A stretch of 43,123 nt of DNA from an uncultured Collinsella sp. (GTDB lineage Bacteria; Actinomycetota; Coriobacteriia; Coriobacteriales; Coriobacteriaceae): positions 1-43,123 of the forward strand of contig CABURR010000011.1 of NCBI GenBank assembly GCA_902493985.1, in the 5' to 3' direction. Below are positions 16,525 through 24,158 of this stretch, piece after piece (position 1 is the stretch's first letter; each line of letters starts with the position of its first letter). Both the position numbers and the translations under genes were made by a program. Under the pieces are notes generated by a model. The model had not been told where the DNA came from and searched no databases. It saw only the letters and a list, made by a program, of their open reading frames with translations.

Positions 16525-17310
16525 ATGGTCAACTTCACTATCCTGCAGGTCGTCCTTTTGACCCTGCTGGCCTTCATCAAGCACGTGGACTACTACGGCA
16601 TCCCGATGATCTTCGTCAACTATGCCGTCTTCTGGGGCCTTATCACCGGCGTCGTCATGGGCGACTGGCAGACCGGCCTCGTCATCGGCGGCACCATCCA
16701 GCTCATGCAGCTCGGCGTCGCGGGCTTCGGCGGCTCGTCGATTCCCGACTACGGCACGATGGCCATCATCGCCACCGCCTACGGCGTGACCCTGGGCGCG
16801 GACACGGGCCTCGCCATCGGCCTGCCGGTCGGCATGCTCGGCATCCAGCTCGACGTCATCGTCAAGATCCTCAACGGCTTCGTCGTCGAGAAGTCCCAGA
16901 AGTTCTGCGACGAGGGCAAGTTCAAGCAGATGAACGCCATCCTGTGGGTCTGCCCCGTGCTCTTCGGCCTGTGCGCCGCCCTGCCCGTCTTTGTCTCCGT
17001 GACCCTCGGCCAGCCCGCCGTCAACTGGCTCCTCGAGGTTATGCCCCAGTGGTTCCTTTCCGGCCTCACCCTCGCCGGCAAGATGCTCCCGGCCGTCGGC
17101 ATCGCGATGCTGCTGCGTTACATGCCCACTGGCAAGTACTTCCAGTACCTGCTCGCCGGCTTCTTCCTCTCGGCCTTCCTGAACGTGCCCATCATCGGCG
17201 CCGCCATCGTCGGCGTTGCCCTCGCGATCGCGTTCTACCAGCGTGCCGAGAAGGACGCCGAGCTCGCCGCCCACGCTTCCGCAGACGCCTTCATCGGAGA
17301 GGATGAGTAA
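16525..17310 (+). CDS. PTS mannose/fructose/sorbose family IIC
   Basis: Integral membrane subunit that forms the sugar channel with IID. The 261 residues have several hydrophobic helices and the family segment GTIQLMQLGVAGFGGSSIPD, followed by a glycine-rich GADTGLAIGLPVGMLGIQLD stretch. Closing helices (IGAAIVGVALAIAFYQRAEK) end in a short acidic tail. AAGGAGG lies just before the ATG. It is separated from IID by two bases, so translation is coupled. Confidence 0.92.
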   Translation: MVNFTILQVVLLTLLAFIKHVDYYGIPMIFVNYAVFWGLITGVVMGDWQTGLVIGGTIQLMQLGVAGFGGSSIPDYGTMAIIATAYGVTLGADTGLAIGLPVGMLGIQLDVIVKILNGFVVEKSQKFCDEGKFKQMNAILWVCPVLFGLCAALPVFVSVTLGQPAVNWLLEVMPQWFLSGLTLAGKMLPAVGIAMLLRYMPTGKYFQYLLAGFFLSAFLNVPIIGAAIVGVALAIAFYQRAEKDAELAAHASADAFIGEDE

Positions 17311-17312
17311 CC

Positions 17313-18146
17313 ATGGAAAACGAGAACATCACCGCCGTCGCCGAGGGCAAGCCCTCCGGCTACAAGGTCACCAAGAAGGACCTGCGCAACGCGAACTGGC
17401 GCTGGCTCATGAGCGTGTGCACCTTCAACTACCAGACCCAGCAGGGCGCCTCAGTCGCCTACGCCCTCTCGCCGGTCCTGAGGAAGATCTACACGAACGA
17501 CGAGGATTATAAGCAAGCGCTCAACAACCACTTCCGCTACTACAATACCCAGCCTTGGCTCGCCGCCATCATCCTTGGCGCCTGCGTGGCCATGGAGGAA
17601 CGCGACGGCCTAGCGGCGGCGGACGCCGTCCAAGACCTGAAGATCGGCACCATGGGACCGCTCGCCGGCGTCGGCGACTCCCTGCTCATGACCATGATCC
17701 CGACCATCATGGGCTCCATCGCCGCCTACATGGCCATCGAGGGCAACCCCGTGGGAGCCGGCATCTGGTTCGCGCTCATCCTGGCCATCTTCTGGGTCCG
17801 CATGCACGCCCTCGAGTTCGGCTACAAGCAGGGCGTGAAGCTCGTCACCGACTTCAGCGAGAAGCTTCCCAACCTCACTGCCGCCGCCTCCGTGCTCGGC
17901 CTCACCGTGGTCGGCTGCCTCATCGCCTCGGTCATCGGCGTCACCTGCCCGATTAGCTTCAGCTTCGGCGACGTTTCGATGGAGATTCAGCCGCTGCTCG
18001 ACAAGATCCTGCCTGCCATGATCCCCGCCGCCATCACGGGAAGCGCGTATTACCTTCTTACCAAGAAGAACGCGAGCATGACGGCCCTCATCCTCGTGGT
18101 GATCGTCCTCGCGATGGTCGCCTCCGCCGCTGGCATCCTCGCCTAG
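17313..18146 (+). CDS. PTS mannose/fructose/sorbose family IID
   Basis: Second membrane subunit of the permease. It has the large cytosolic N-terminal part typical of IID (FNYQTQQGASVAYALSP, YYNTQPWLAAIILG, ACVAMEERDG), the MGPLAGVGDSLL signature, and C-terminal helices ending LVVIVLAMVASAAGILA. The 277 residues are normal for the family. The start overlaps the tail region of IIC with only two bases between, and the ribosome binding site GAGAGGATG lies within the IIC end. Confidence 0.92.
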   Translation: MENENITAVAEGKPSGYKVTKKDLRNANWRWLMSVCTFNYQTQQGASVAYALSPVLRKIYTNDEDYKQALNNHFRYYNTQPWLAAIILGACVAMEERDGLAAADAVQDLKIGTMGPLAGVGDSLLMTMIPTIMGSIAAYMAIEGNPVGAGIWFALILAIFWVRMHALEFGYKQGVKLVTDFSEKLPNLTAAASVLGLTVVGCLIASVIGVTCPISFSFGDVSMEIQPLLDKILPAMIPAAITGSAYYLLTKKNASMTALILVVIVLAMVASAAGILA

Positions 18147-18172
18147 CTTCGACCCAAGAGATTGGTGAATCA

Positions 18173-18571
18173 ATGAGAAAGATAGTTGTGGCGAGCCATT
18201 CCCTTCTCGCCCAGGGCTTCAAGGACACCCTCGAGTTCCTTACGGGTAAGAGCGACGCCGTCAACGCCGTGTGCGCCTACGTGAACGACAACGGCGAGGG
18301 GCTCGACGCGGCGGTCGAGGCGGCTCTTTCGGGCACTGACGAGGTCGTCGTCCTCACCGACGCGCTCGGCGGCAGCGTGAACCAGCGCTTCTCCCGCTTC
18401 GCCTCCGACCGCATCCACGTGATCGCGGGTGTCAACCTCCCGCTCGCCATGACGGTCGCGCTCGCGCGCCCCGACGAGAAACTCGACTTCGACGCCCTCG
18501 TCGACGAGGCGCGCCAGCAGATCGTCTACGTGAACGGTGCCAGTTCCGCCGAGTGCGAAGACGACGAATAG
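18173..18571 (+). CDS. PTS mannose/fructose family IIA
   Basis: Phosphocarrier that receives phosphate from HPr. The 132 residues begin MRKIVVASHSLLAQGF, with the active His9 in the ASHSxLAxG motif, then DEVVVLTDALGGSVNQ and VIAGVNLPLAM, all typical of the EIIA-Man fold. Here IIA is a separate gene rather than fused to IIB. It lies 26 bases after IID and 12 bases before the GH172 gene (GAGGAGG between), so all are in one operon. His9 also makes it the likely link to phosphorylation of the LevR-like regulator. Confidence 0.92.
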   Translation: MRKIVVASHSLLAQGFKDTLEFLTGKSDAVNAVCAYVNDNGEGLDAAVEAALSGTDEVVVLTDALGGSVNQRFSRFASDRIHVIAGVNLPLAMTVALARPDEKLDFDALVDEARQQIVYVNGASSAECEDDE

Positions 18572-18583
18572 AGGAGGTCGACG

Positions 18584-19708
18584 ATGAGAGAGTTCCTTAA
18601 AGATGTGTGGATGCACGGCGGTGAGGAAAGCCGCGCCATCACCCCCGAGAACATCACGGGCGAGAAGGGCCGTGCCGCCATGTCGGCCAGCCACCTCGGC
18701 GTCGGCCGCAAGGGCTCGTGCTGCGTGCCCCTTGAGTCCGGCGAGACCATCACGCTCGCGGACATCGAGGGTCCCGGCATCATCCGCCACATCTGGATGA
18801 CCGTCCCCGACAAGACCGCCGCCGGCAGCTTCGTCATGCGCGACCTCGTGCTGCGCTTCTACTGGGACGACGAGGAGACCCCCTCGGTCGAGTGCCCTGT
18901 CGGCGACTTCTTCTGCAACGGCTTCGGTGAGCGCGCCATCGTCAACTCGATGCCCATCTGCGTGAACCCGACGGGCGGCATGAACTGCTACTTCGAGATG
19001 CCTTTCAGGAAGCACGCCAAGGTCACGCTTACGAGCGAGCATCCCGGGTTCATTAAGTACATCTTCTACACGTTCAACTACGCGCTCACCGACGTGCCGG
19101 ACGACGCCATGTACTTCCACGCCCGTTTTAACCGCGAGCGCAGCACCCGCAGGGGCGTCGACTACACCGTGCTCGACGGCGTGCGCGGTAAGGGCTACTA
19201 CGTCGGCACCTACATGGCCCTGTGCGCCCTGGAGCGCTATTGGTGGGGCGAGGGTGAGATGAAGTTCTTCCTCGACGGCGACGAGGAGTTCCCCACGGTC
19301 ACCTCGACGGGAGCCGAGGACTACTTCGGCGGTGCCTGGGCCTTCCTCGACAGGCCGCCCCATGCGCTGCCCGAGGCGCAGTGCTTCAACACGCTGTTCG
19401 CCGGCTACCCGTACCGCTCGACGCGCGACGCCACGCGCGACCGCTTCAGCGCGGGCAAGCCGAACCCGAACCCGATGCTCGCGACCAACGACGACGCGCT
19501 GCCCAGGCACGGCCTCTACAGGTGGCACCTTCCCGACCCGATCTCGTTCAAGGAGGACCTGCGCGTGACGTTCCAGGACCTCGGCAACGACGACATCAAG
19601 CTCTACGAGCGCGAGGACGACATCTCCACCGTCGCCTACTGGTACCAAAGCGAGCCGCACGCCGTGCTCGCCCCGTTTGCCGCAAGGCAGGACCGCGTGC
19701 CCAGGTAG
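18584..19708 (+). CDS. GH172 (DUF2961) glycoside hydrolase
   Basis: A 374-residue cytoplasmic enzyme of the DUF2961 family, now glycoside hydrolase family 172. Known members act on difructose dianhydrides, alpha-fructofuranosides or arabinofuranosides. The N-terminal strands include GPGIIRHIW and the centre has GKGYYVGTY. WWGEGEMKFFLDGD provides Glu224 and TSTGAEDYFG provides Glu245. The 21-residue spacing equals that of the two catalytic glutamates I recall for the Bifidobacterium enzyme (270 and 291). There is no signal peptide, so its substrate is delivered by the adjacent PTS and is probably phosphorylated. It is downstream of IIA and upstream of an ROK fructokinase. Family is certain; the phospho-substrate is inference. 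Confidence 0.9.
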   Translation: MREFLKDVWMHGGEESRAITPENITGEKGRAAMSASHLGVGRKGSCCVPLESGETITLADIEGPGIIRHIWMTVPDKTAAGSFVMRDLVLRFYWDDEETPSVECPVGDFFCNGFGERAIVNSMPICVNPTGGMNCYFEMPFRKHAKVTLTSEHPGFIKYIFYTFNYALTDVPDDAMYFHARFNRERSTRRGVDYTVLDGVRGKGYYVGTYMALCALERYWWGEGEMKFFLDGDEEFPTVTSTGAEDYFGGAWAFLDRPPHALPEAQCFNTLFAGYPYRSTRDATRDRFSAGKPNPNPMLATNDDALPRHGLYRWHLPDPISFKEDLRVTFQDLGNDDIKLYEREDDISTVAYWYQSEPHAVLAPFAARQDRVPR

Positions 19709-19735
19709 GGTCGCCTCGAAACAAGCCAACGTTAT

Positions 19736-19770
19736 GGGCGCCCGCGGTTGACCATGACTGCGGGCGTCCC
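19736..19770 (+). promoter_or_regulatory. Intercistronic hairpin between GH172 and ROK genes
   Basis: GGGCGCCCGC pairs with GCGGGCGTCCC through ten base pairs with one bulged T, followed by TTTG. It is likely a weak terminator or processing signal that lowers expression of the kinase gene, which has its own strong AAGGAGG. Confidence 0.55.
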
Positions 19771-19787
19771 TTTGTAAGGAGGATCAC

Positions 19788-20672
19788 ATGAGCGAAAAGC
19801 AAATGAGGCTCGGCGCCCTCGAGGCCGGCGGGACCAAGATGGTCTGTGCCGTGGTGTCCGGCGACGGCGAGGTTCTCGACCGTATGGAGACCCCGACGCT
19901 TACGCCCGCCGAGACCGTCCCACAAATGGTCGAGTGGTTCACCGCCCGCGATGTGAACGCGTTGGGCATCGGCGCCTTCGGCCCGACCTGCGTCGACCCC
20001 AACGATGAGCGCTACGGTTCCATCCTCCAGACGCCCAAGCTCGCGTGGCGAGGCTATGGTCTTCGCGCCGCGTTCGCCGACGCCCTCGGGATTCCGGTGA
20101 CCTACGACACGGACGTGAACGTTGCCTGCCTCGGCGAAGTAGTCTTCGGCTGCTGCAAGGGGCTCGAGGACGCCGTCTACGTGACCATCGGCACCGGCGT
20201 GGGCGCGGGCGTCATGTGCGCGGGCAGGCTCCTTCACGGCATGCTGCACCCCGAGGCCGGCCACATGCTGGTAAGGACCCGTCCCACCGAGGAGGGACGC
20301 TGCGTCTGCCCGAGCCACGCGAGCTGTCTCGAGGGCCTCGCCTCCGGCCCCGCCATCGCCGCGCGCTGGGGAAAGCCCGCGGCCGAGCTCGCGGACAACG
20401 CTGAGGTGTGGGCGCTCGAGGGGGATTATCTGGGGCAGATGTGCGCGAACCTCGTGCTCATGTACTCGCCTCGCCGTATCGTCCTCGGCGGCGGCGTGAT
20501 GCACCAGGAGCAGCTCTACGGCATCGTCCGCAAGAAGACCCTCGAATATCTGGGTGGCTACATCCAGACCGCCGAGCTTAAGGACATAGAGAGCTACATC
20601 TGCGCCCCGGGCTGCGGCGGCGACCAAGGAATCCTTGGCGCGGCCGAGCTGGCAAGAAGGGCGCTCGCGTAA
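19788..20672 (+). CDS. ROK-family fructokinase
   Basis: Cytoplasmic sugar kinase, probably fructose to fructose 6-phosphate. The 294 residues start with GALEAGGTKMVCAVV, the phosphate-binding motif of the YdhR/ScrK branch of ROK kinases. IGTGVGAGVM is the second glycine loop. A zinc site is suggested by HPEAGHM and CVCPSHASCLEGLASG, and the latter sequence is characteristic of fructokinases in the family. The chain ends GGDQGILGAAELA. It closes the sugar operon before a strong terminator, consistent with phosphorylating the free fructose left after hydrolysis of a mono-phosphorylated disaccharide. Confidence 0.88.
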   Translation: MSEKQMRLGALEAGGTKMVCAVVSGDGEVLDRMETPTLTPAETVPQMVEWFTARDVNALGIGAFGPTCVDPNDERYGSILQTPKLAWRGYGLRAAFADALGIPVTYDTDVNVACLGEVVFGCCKGLEDAVYVTIGTGVGAGVMCAGRLLHGMLHPEAGHMLVRTRPTEEGRCVCPSHASCLEGLASGPAIAARWGKPAAELADNAEVWALEGDYLGQMCANLVLMYSPRRIVLGGGVMHQEQLYGIVRKKTLEYLGGYIQTAELKDIESYICAPGCGGDQGILGAAELARRALA

Positions 20673-20704
20673 CTTGCGCTCTCTCCGCCATACAACGCGT
20701 TAAG

Positions 20705-20754
20705 AAAAGACGAGCGCTTCTTGCCAATTGGGCGGCAAGAAGCGCTCGTCTTTT
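20705..20754. terminator. Strong bidirectional terminator
   Basis: A perfect 21-bp stem (AAAAGACGAGCG... paired with ...CGCTCGTCTTTT) with an 8-base loop lies between the convergent kinase and methyltransferase genes. A-run and T-run on either side let it work in both directions. Confidence 0.9.
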
Positions 20755-20767
20755 GCATTTTTGTCTC

Positions 20768-21598
20768 TTAAAATCTTATTTTCACGATTTGCATTTTCAT
20801 CCTGTTGTCACCGACCCTTGCGAGAAACCGGAAAAAGCCGCTGACAGAAGGGTCCCTCAAATCGTTGTAGCCCAGCATATAGCCGCGACTTGTGACCTGC
20901 AGACGGCTGTCCCACGTGCCGATTTCCTTGGCGGCATCCGAAACCGCAAAATATGCCCCCACATCCTTGATTTTTGCAGTCTTAAGCCATGTTTTTGCGA
21001 TCATCTTTACTGCCGTCCGATTGGCAGCATCAAAGACCAGCACACCGCCGGGGAAAGCGTCTGCCATCCCCCGTACCAGTTCCCGGACCTGCTGGGTCAG
21101 AAAGTAATAGAACACCCCGGAGGCAAAGAACACCGCCCCGCCGGAGGCATCGATTTTGCTAAACCATGCGGTGTCTTTCAGGTCGCAGGGGATATTATGT
21201 TCTCGATCCCCGGCGGGCAGTAGCTGCTGCCGCAAGGCAATCACATCCGGGAAGTCCAGATTGTAGATCTTGCATCTACCGTTGTCGCAGGTTCTGCCGG
21301 TGTTGTCCAGCCCGCAGCCCAGATTGACCACCGCCGCATTGGGGTGGCCTTTCAGGTAATCCCGCACCTCGAAAGCAAGATCACTCTGCCGTGTGGCCAC
21401 CTCCAGCGCACCAAAGCGCTGCATCAGGCTGCGGGAGTTTTTCTCTGCCTCTGAAAAGTCGTAGTCGATTTGGTCGAGCAGACGAACCGCTGTTTCATCC
21501 CTATAAAGGTTCGGGTACAGCTCCGTACACAGCTTCCGGGAATACAGCGGGAGGATCAGCGTCTCCTGAACGGTGTTTTTCTCAATTTTACATTTCAT
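20768..21598 (-). CDS. SAM-dependent methyltransferase, LCM (leucine carboxyl methyltransferase-like) family
   Basis: A 276-residue class I methyltransferase of the LCM/PKS O-methyltransferase type. VVNLGCGLDNTGRTCDNG is the SAM-binding motif with the LGxGLDT pattern of this family. NLDFPDVIALRQQLLP carries the acidic residue that binds the ribose, and FFASGVFYYFLTQQVREL matches the later motif. GAGGAAG precedes the ATG. Third gene of a minus-strand methyltransferase cluster. Its codon use and composition are Firmicute-like rather than like its neighbours. The acceptor substrate is unknown. Confidence 0.82.
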   Translation of the reverse strand: MKCKIEKNTVQETLILPLYSRKLCTELYPNLYRDETAVRLLDQIDYDFSEAEKNSRSLMQRFGALEVATRQSDLAFEVRDYLKGHPNAAVVNLGCGLDNTGRTCDNGRCKIYNLDFPDVIALRQQLLPAGDREHNIPCDLKDTAWFSKIDASGGAVFFASGVFYYFLTQQVRELVRGMADAFPGGVLVFDAANRTAVKMIAKTWLKTAKIKDVGAYFAVSDAAKEIGTWDSRLQVTSRGYMLGYNDLRDPSVSGFFRFLARVGDNRMKMQIVKIRF

Positions 21599-21609
21599 AG
21601 GTTTCTTCC

Positions 21610-21675
21610 TCAGTGAATAAAAATTGTCACAATTGCCGCCAGCACAGCCGCTATGACCGTCATGCCTATCGCCAT
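21610..21675 (-). CDS. Possible 21-residue membrane peptide
   Basis: Between two methyltransferase genes the minus strand reads MAIGMTVIAAVLAAIVTIFIH, a single hydrophobic helix ending 11 bases before the next start. No clear ribosome binding site is visible, and the frame also stays open upstream into the previous gene, so it may be a remnant. Confidence 0.2.
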   Translation of the reverse strand: MAIGMTVIAAVLAAIVTIFIH

Positions 21676-21713
21676 ATGCAGGATGGATGCAAAAATGCCC
21701 GTGCTTGATATCC

Positions 21714-22319
21714 TTACTTCCGCGCCGTGACGCAGAGCCACTTTTTCTTTTTGTGTATCTGCACCTCGTGAAAACCCGCCTGCTCCAGACATGCCTTTAA
21801 TTCAATGTCCTTGTAGATGGTCATGCCGCCGATGATCTGCGTCCACCTCTCGTCCTTGTCCGTATCGCCATTGCTCTCGTTGCAGATAAGAATTGTCCCG
21901 CCTGGCTTCAGCGTCCGCCAGACCTCACGGAAGCATCGGGGCAAATCGGGCAAAAAATAGACGGTCTCAAAGGCCGTGGCAGCATCGAAGTAGCAATTTT
22001 CAAACGCCATATCCGCCACACTTCCTTGCAGAACGGCGCAACGCCCCTCCTGAATTGCAGTTCGGTTGAGCTTTCTAGCCTTCTCCACGCTGACGGGCGA
22101 ATAGTCGATGCCCTTGACGACGCCATGCGGGCATTTTTTCAGCAGCCGTTTTATGTTCGCCCCGCCGCCGCAGCCGCAATCCAGCACCTTGGCATTTGGC
22201 GCAAGTCGTAGAAATTGAAGTCCCCACTGCGCCACAGGGCTGTGGCCCAGATTCATCATGACAACCATAAGTTTTCCGCCGAGGCCCACGGGCTTGCGGG
22301 TGTTTTCAAAGAACGACAT
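21714..22319 (-). CDS. Class I SAM-dependent methyltransferase
   Basis: A 201-residue methyltransferase of the Methyltransf_11/25 type. VLDCGCGGGANIKRLLKKCP is motif I, GIDYSPVSVEKA motif II, and FDAATAFETVYFLPDL with LKPGGTILICNE motifs IV to V. ATG 22319 was chosen because GGAGGGACC precedes it. This start lies inside the last codons of the upstream methyltransferase (14-base overlap), so translation is coupled. A start at 22349 would add ten residues without a ribosome binding site. The substrate is unknown; membership of a three-gene set suggests action on one small molecule. Confidence 0.82.
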   Translation of the reverse strand: MSFFENTRKPVGLGGKLMVVMMNLGHSPVAQWGLQFLRLAPNAKVLDCGCGGGANIKRLLKKCPHGVVKGIDYSPVSVEKARKLNRTAIQEGRCAVLQGSVADMAFENCYFDAATAFETVYFLPDLPRCFREVWRTLKPGGTILICNESNGDTDKDERWTQIIGGMTIYKDIELKACLEQAGFHEVQIHKKKKWLCVTARK

Positions 22320-22935
22320 CTGGTCCCTCCGATTTCGTGCATTCCGCATAGGTCAGCGGGAACGAGGCCTTCAGCACCGCGCTTTTCTGCACCGCCCAGC
22401 CGTTTTGACGCAGGAAACACAGGTATTCCTCGCTTGTCCACCTGCTGTGGAGGGGGAATCCTGCCATACTCATGAAAAAGGCTTTTACCTTGCCGGAAAC
22501 CGAGTTTCCCGCGTGGGTGAAGGTTGGCGCGATGAGCACGCCGTCGTCCTTCAGCACCCGCCTGATTTCTTGCAGGGCCTTTTCTGGATGCGGCACTATG
22601 TGAAGCGCGTTGGACGCGATCACCACTTCGAAGGACTTCTGTGCATAGGGCAGGCGGAACATATCTTGTACGGAAAAGTGCAGCTTTGCGGATTGATTGT
22701 CCCGCTTTGCTTCAAGGATCATCTTTGCAGAAGCGTCCGTAGCCTCGATGTGCGCCGCCGCATTCACAATGTTCTTTGCGATAAGCCCCGTGCCGGTGGC
22801 AACCTCCAGTACGGTTTTTGCTTTCACAACCGGCCCGATCAGCTCATACATCTTCTCATACGCCGCCCGGTCCTTTCGCATGAAACGCTCGTACCGACCG
22901 GCATTCTTGTCCCAGAAGCCCTTGCGTTCGTGCAT
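22306..22935 (-). CDS. Class I SAM-dependent methyltransferase, UbiE-like
   Basis: A 209-residue methyltransferase with an N-terminal FWDKNAGRYERFM, motif I VLEVATGTGLIAKNI, IEATDASAKMILEA as motif II, and ASNALHIVPHPEKAL. This is the pattern of small-molecule methyltransferases annotated near UbiE. ATG 22935 has a GGGGGCG purine run upstream; an in-frame TTG at 22950 is possible. First gene of the minus-strand methyltransferase set, preceded by a TATAGT box and two short inverted repeats (GTTAGA-N4-TCTAAC and ATAAGG-N4-CCTTAT). Composition suggests transfer from Clostridia. Confidence 0.82.
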   Translation of the reverse strand: MHERKGFWDKNAGRYERFMRKDRAAYEKMYELIGPVVKAKTVLEVATGTGLIAKNIVNAAAHIEATDASAKMILEAKRDNQSAKLHFSVQDMFRLPYAQKSFEVVIASNALHIVPHPEKALQEIRRVLKDDGVLIAPTFTHAGNSVSGKVKAFFMSMAGFPLHSRWTSEEYLCFLRQNGWAVQKSAVLKASFPLTYAECTKSEGPDVVL

Positions 22936-22947
22936 GGCTATCGCCCC

Positions 22948-23012
22948 CAAACAGTTAGAGCAATCTAACTATAACACACGAATCATGAAGTAAGATAAGG
23001 CTAACCTTATTT
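22948..23012 (-). promoter_or_regulatory. Promoter/operator region of the methyltransferase operon
   Basis: On the minus strand a TATAGT hexamer (22966-22971) is overlapped by GTTAGA-N4-TCTAAC and preceded by ATAAGG-N4-CCTTAT. These look like regulator sites around a promoter. No regulator gene is adjacent. Confidence 0.45.
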
Positions 23013-23185
23013 TCTTGGCTAAGACGCATCTCTTCGGCTTCCGCTTATAGCGGCGCGAGTCAGATGCTAGGTTGGAGCTGAAGAAGGAGCTTGGCGGACA
23101 GGTAGGTCGATACCGGTTCCCGGAACGGTGATCCAGCCAATTACACCAGGGCTCTAGTCATTGAGTGGGAATAGAAAATTCCTTA

Positions 23186-23233
23186 GTTATGGGGGTATAA
23201 ATTTGATTTCCTTCAGGATAAACCCCCCATGAC
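23186..23233. repeat. Imperfect inverted repeat in a gene-poor stretch
   Basis: GTTATGGGGGT pairs with ACCCCCCATGAC with one bulge around a 25-base AT-rich spacer. The 520 bases from 22981 to 23500 otherwise hold another small hairpin near 23114-23131 (ACCGGTTCC/GGAACGGT) and a short protein-like string (ELKKELGGQVGRYRFPER near 23080) that looks like a gene fragment I cannot assign. Confidence 0.4.
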
Positions 23234-23356
23234 TATATGAATTGACCTGCTGACTTCAATGAAGATTGGAGGGTAACGGTCAGGGGTGACGGCCCAGCGA
23301 GTGTTATTTTGCGAGCTATGCGCATTGAAAGCGACCTTTCGTGGTATAAACTACTT

Positions 23357-23480
23357 GCCGGAAGCCGCGGCTTTCAGAGTACGGCTTACGTGTACGTTTA
23401 ACCTCCGTGGGCGACGGGGTGCCGCAAGGCGTAGAATATCGCCCACCTGTAGGGGCCTGCAGCGATGCGGGCCCCGCTTC
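23357..23480 (+). ncRNA. Candidate structured RNA (type III antitoxin-like) upstream of the ToxN-like gene
   Basis: Downstream of a plausible promoter (CATTGA at 23323-23328, 16 bases, TATAAA at 23345-23350) lie three hairpins. They are AAGCCG paired with CGGCTT, then GTGGGCGA (23407-23414) paired with TCGCCCAC (23439-23446) enclosing GCC-GCAA-GGC, then GGGGCC/GGCCCC (23452-23475). The last sits where type III systems have the terminator between antitoxin RNA and toxin. Unlike classical ToxI, I see no tandem repeats. Identity is inferred from position and structure only. Confidence 0.45.
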
Positions 23481-23500
23481 GTATGAAGGGGGCGTAACCG

Positions 23501-23950
23501 ATGAAGATCGTATCCATCTCTCAGGATTTCTTCGACCTCGTCGAGGGCGACCGCGAGCTCATGCTTAAGCACAATCGCCCCTGCATCGTGGTGGTGAGGC
23601 TGCGTTTCCGCGGGAAGCGCAGGGACTTCGCCGTGCCGCTGCGTTCCAACATCGCCCCTAACGTGCCCAAAGACCAGTACTTTGCGTTGCCACCCCGCCC
23701 CACGACGCGCCCCGGCTGCCGCCACGGCATCCACTACATCAAGATGTTCCCCATAACCAAGGCCTACCAGCGCCGCTTTAGGACCGAGGGCTCGGCCTAC
23801 TACGAGACGCTCCAGCGCATCATCGACGGCAACACCAAGCGCATTGTCTCCGAGTGCCAGGCATACCTCGACCGCTACGAGCGCGAGGGAAGGCCTCGCT
23901 TTGCCGTCGACATCGACCGCATCGTGGGGCTGCTGGAGGGCGAGAAGTAG
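23501..23950 (+). CDS. ToxN/AbiQ-like type III toxin (endoribonuclease)
   Basis: A 149-residue protein that aligns end to end with my recall of the ToxN/AbiQ family. It opens MKIVSISQDFFDLVEG (ToxN: MKFYTISSKYIKYLKE). A central strand pair RPCIVVVRLRFRGKRRDFAVPLRS matches the family block around APLTSPK. IHYIKMFPITKAYQRRF matches the MIPI block, and the C-terminal helix is ETLQRIIDGNTKRI. Type III toxins are RNases held inactive by a repeat RNA made upstream. Here the upstream RNA looks structured but lacks obvious repeats. GAAGGGGG precedes the ATG and a terminator follows. The family call is by fold-level similarity, so moderate. Confidence 0.68.
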   Translation: MKIVSISQDFFDLVEGDRELMLKHNRPCIVVVRLRFRGKRRDFAVPLRSNIAPNVPKDQYFALPPRPTTRPGCRHGIHYIKMFPITKAYQRRFRTEGSAYYETLQRIIDGNTKRIVSECQAYLDRYEREGRPRFAVDIDRIVGLLEGEK

Positions 23951-23974
23951 GGCACCTCGGCTCAGTCTCGAGCC

Positions 23975-23997
23975 ATGCGGAGTCGCTCCGCATTTTT
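23975..23997 (+). terminator. Rho-independent terminator after the ToxN-like gene
   Basis: An 8-bp stem, ATGCGGAG, loop TCG, CTCCGCAT, leading into TTTTT, 25 bases after the toxin stop. Confidence 0.85.
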
Positions 23998-24158
23998 GAA
24001 CGCCGCGTGTGCGTCCCAAATACTTGAGAAACAAGCTGTGAAGTGCGGTGGCGCGACCGTGCCCGTGCATAGCCGTCACCATTAGCGTCTACGCGGCGTC
24101 GGCTTCAAGTGGAACTGGCGCCGCTGCTGTATATGGTTTGCCTTGCTGCAAATGGCGA

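Noticed and set aside
16101..17306. 401-codon plus-strand frame over PTS IIB and IIC
   Set aside because: Arg-rich out-of-frame shadow of two clear PTS subunits.
23357..23480. Classical ToxI tandem repeat antitoxin
   Set aside because: I looked for repeats of 30 to 45 bases upstream of the ToxN-like gene and found none; only hairpins remain, so it is listed as a candidate structured RNA instead.
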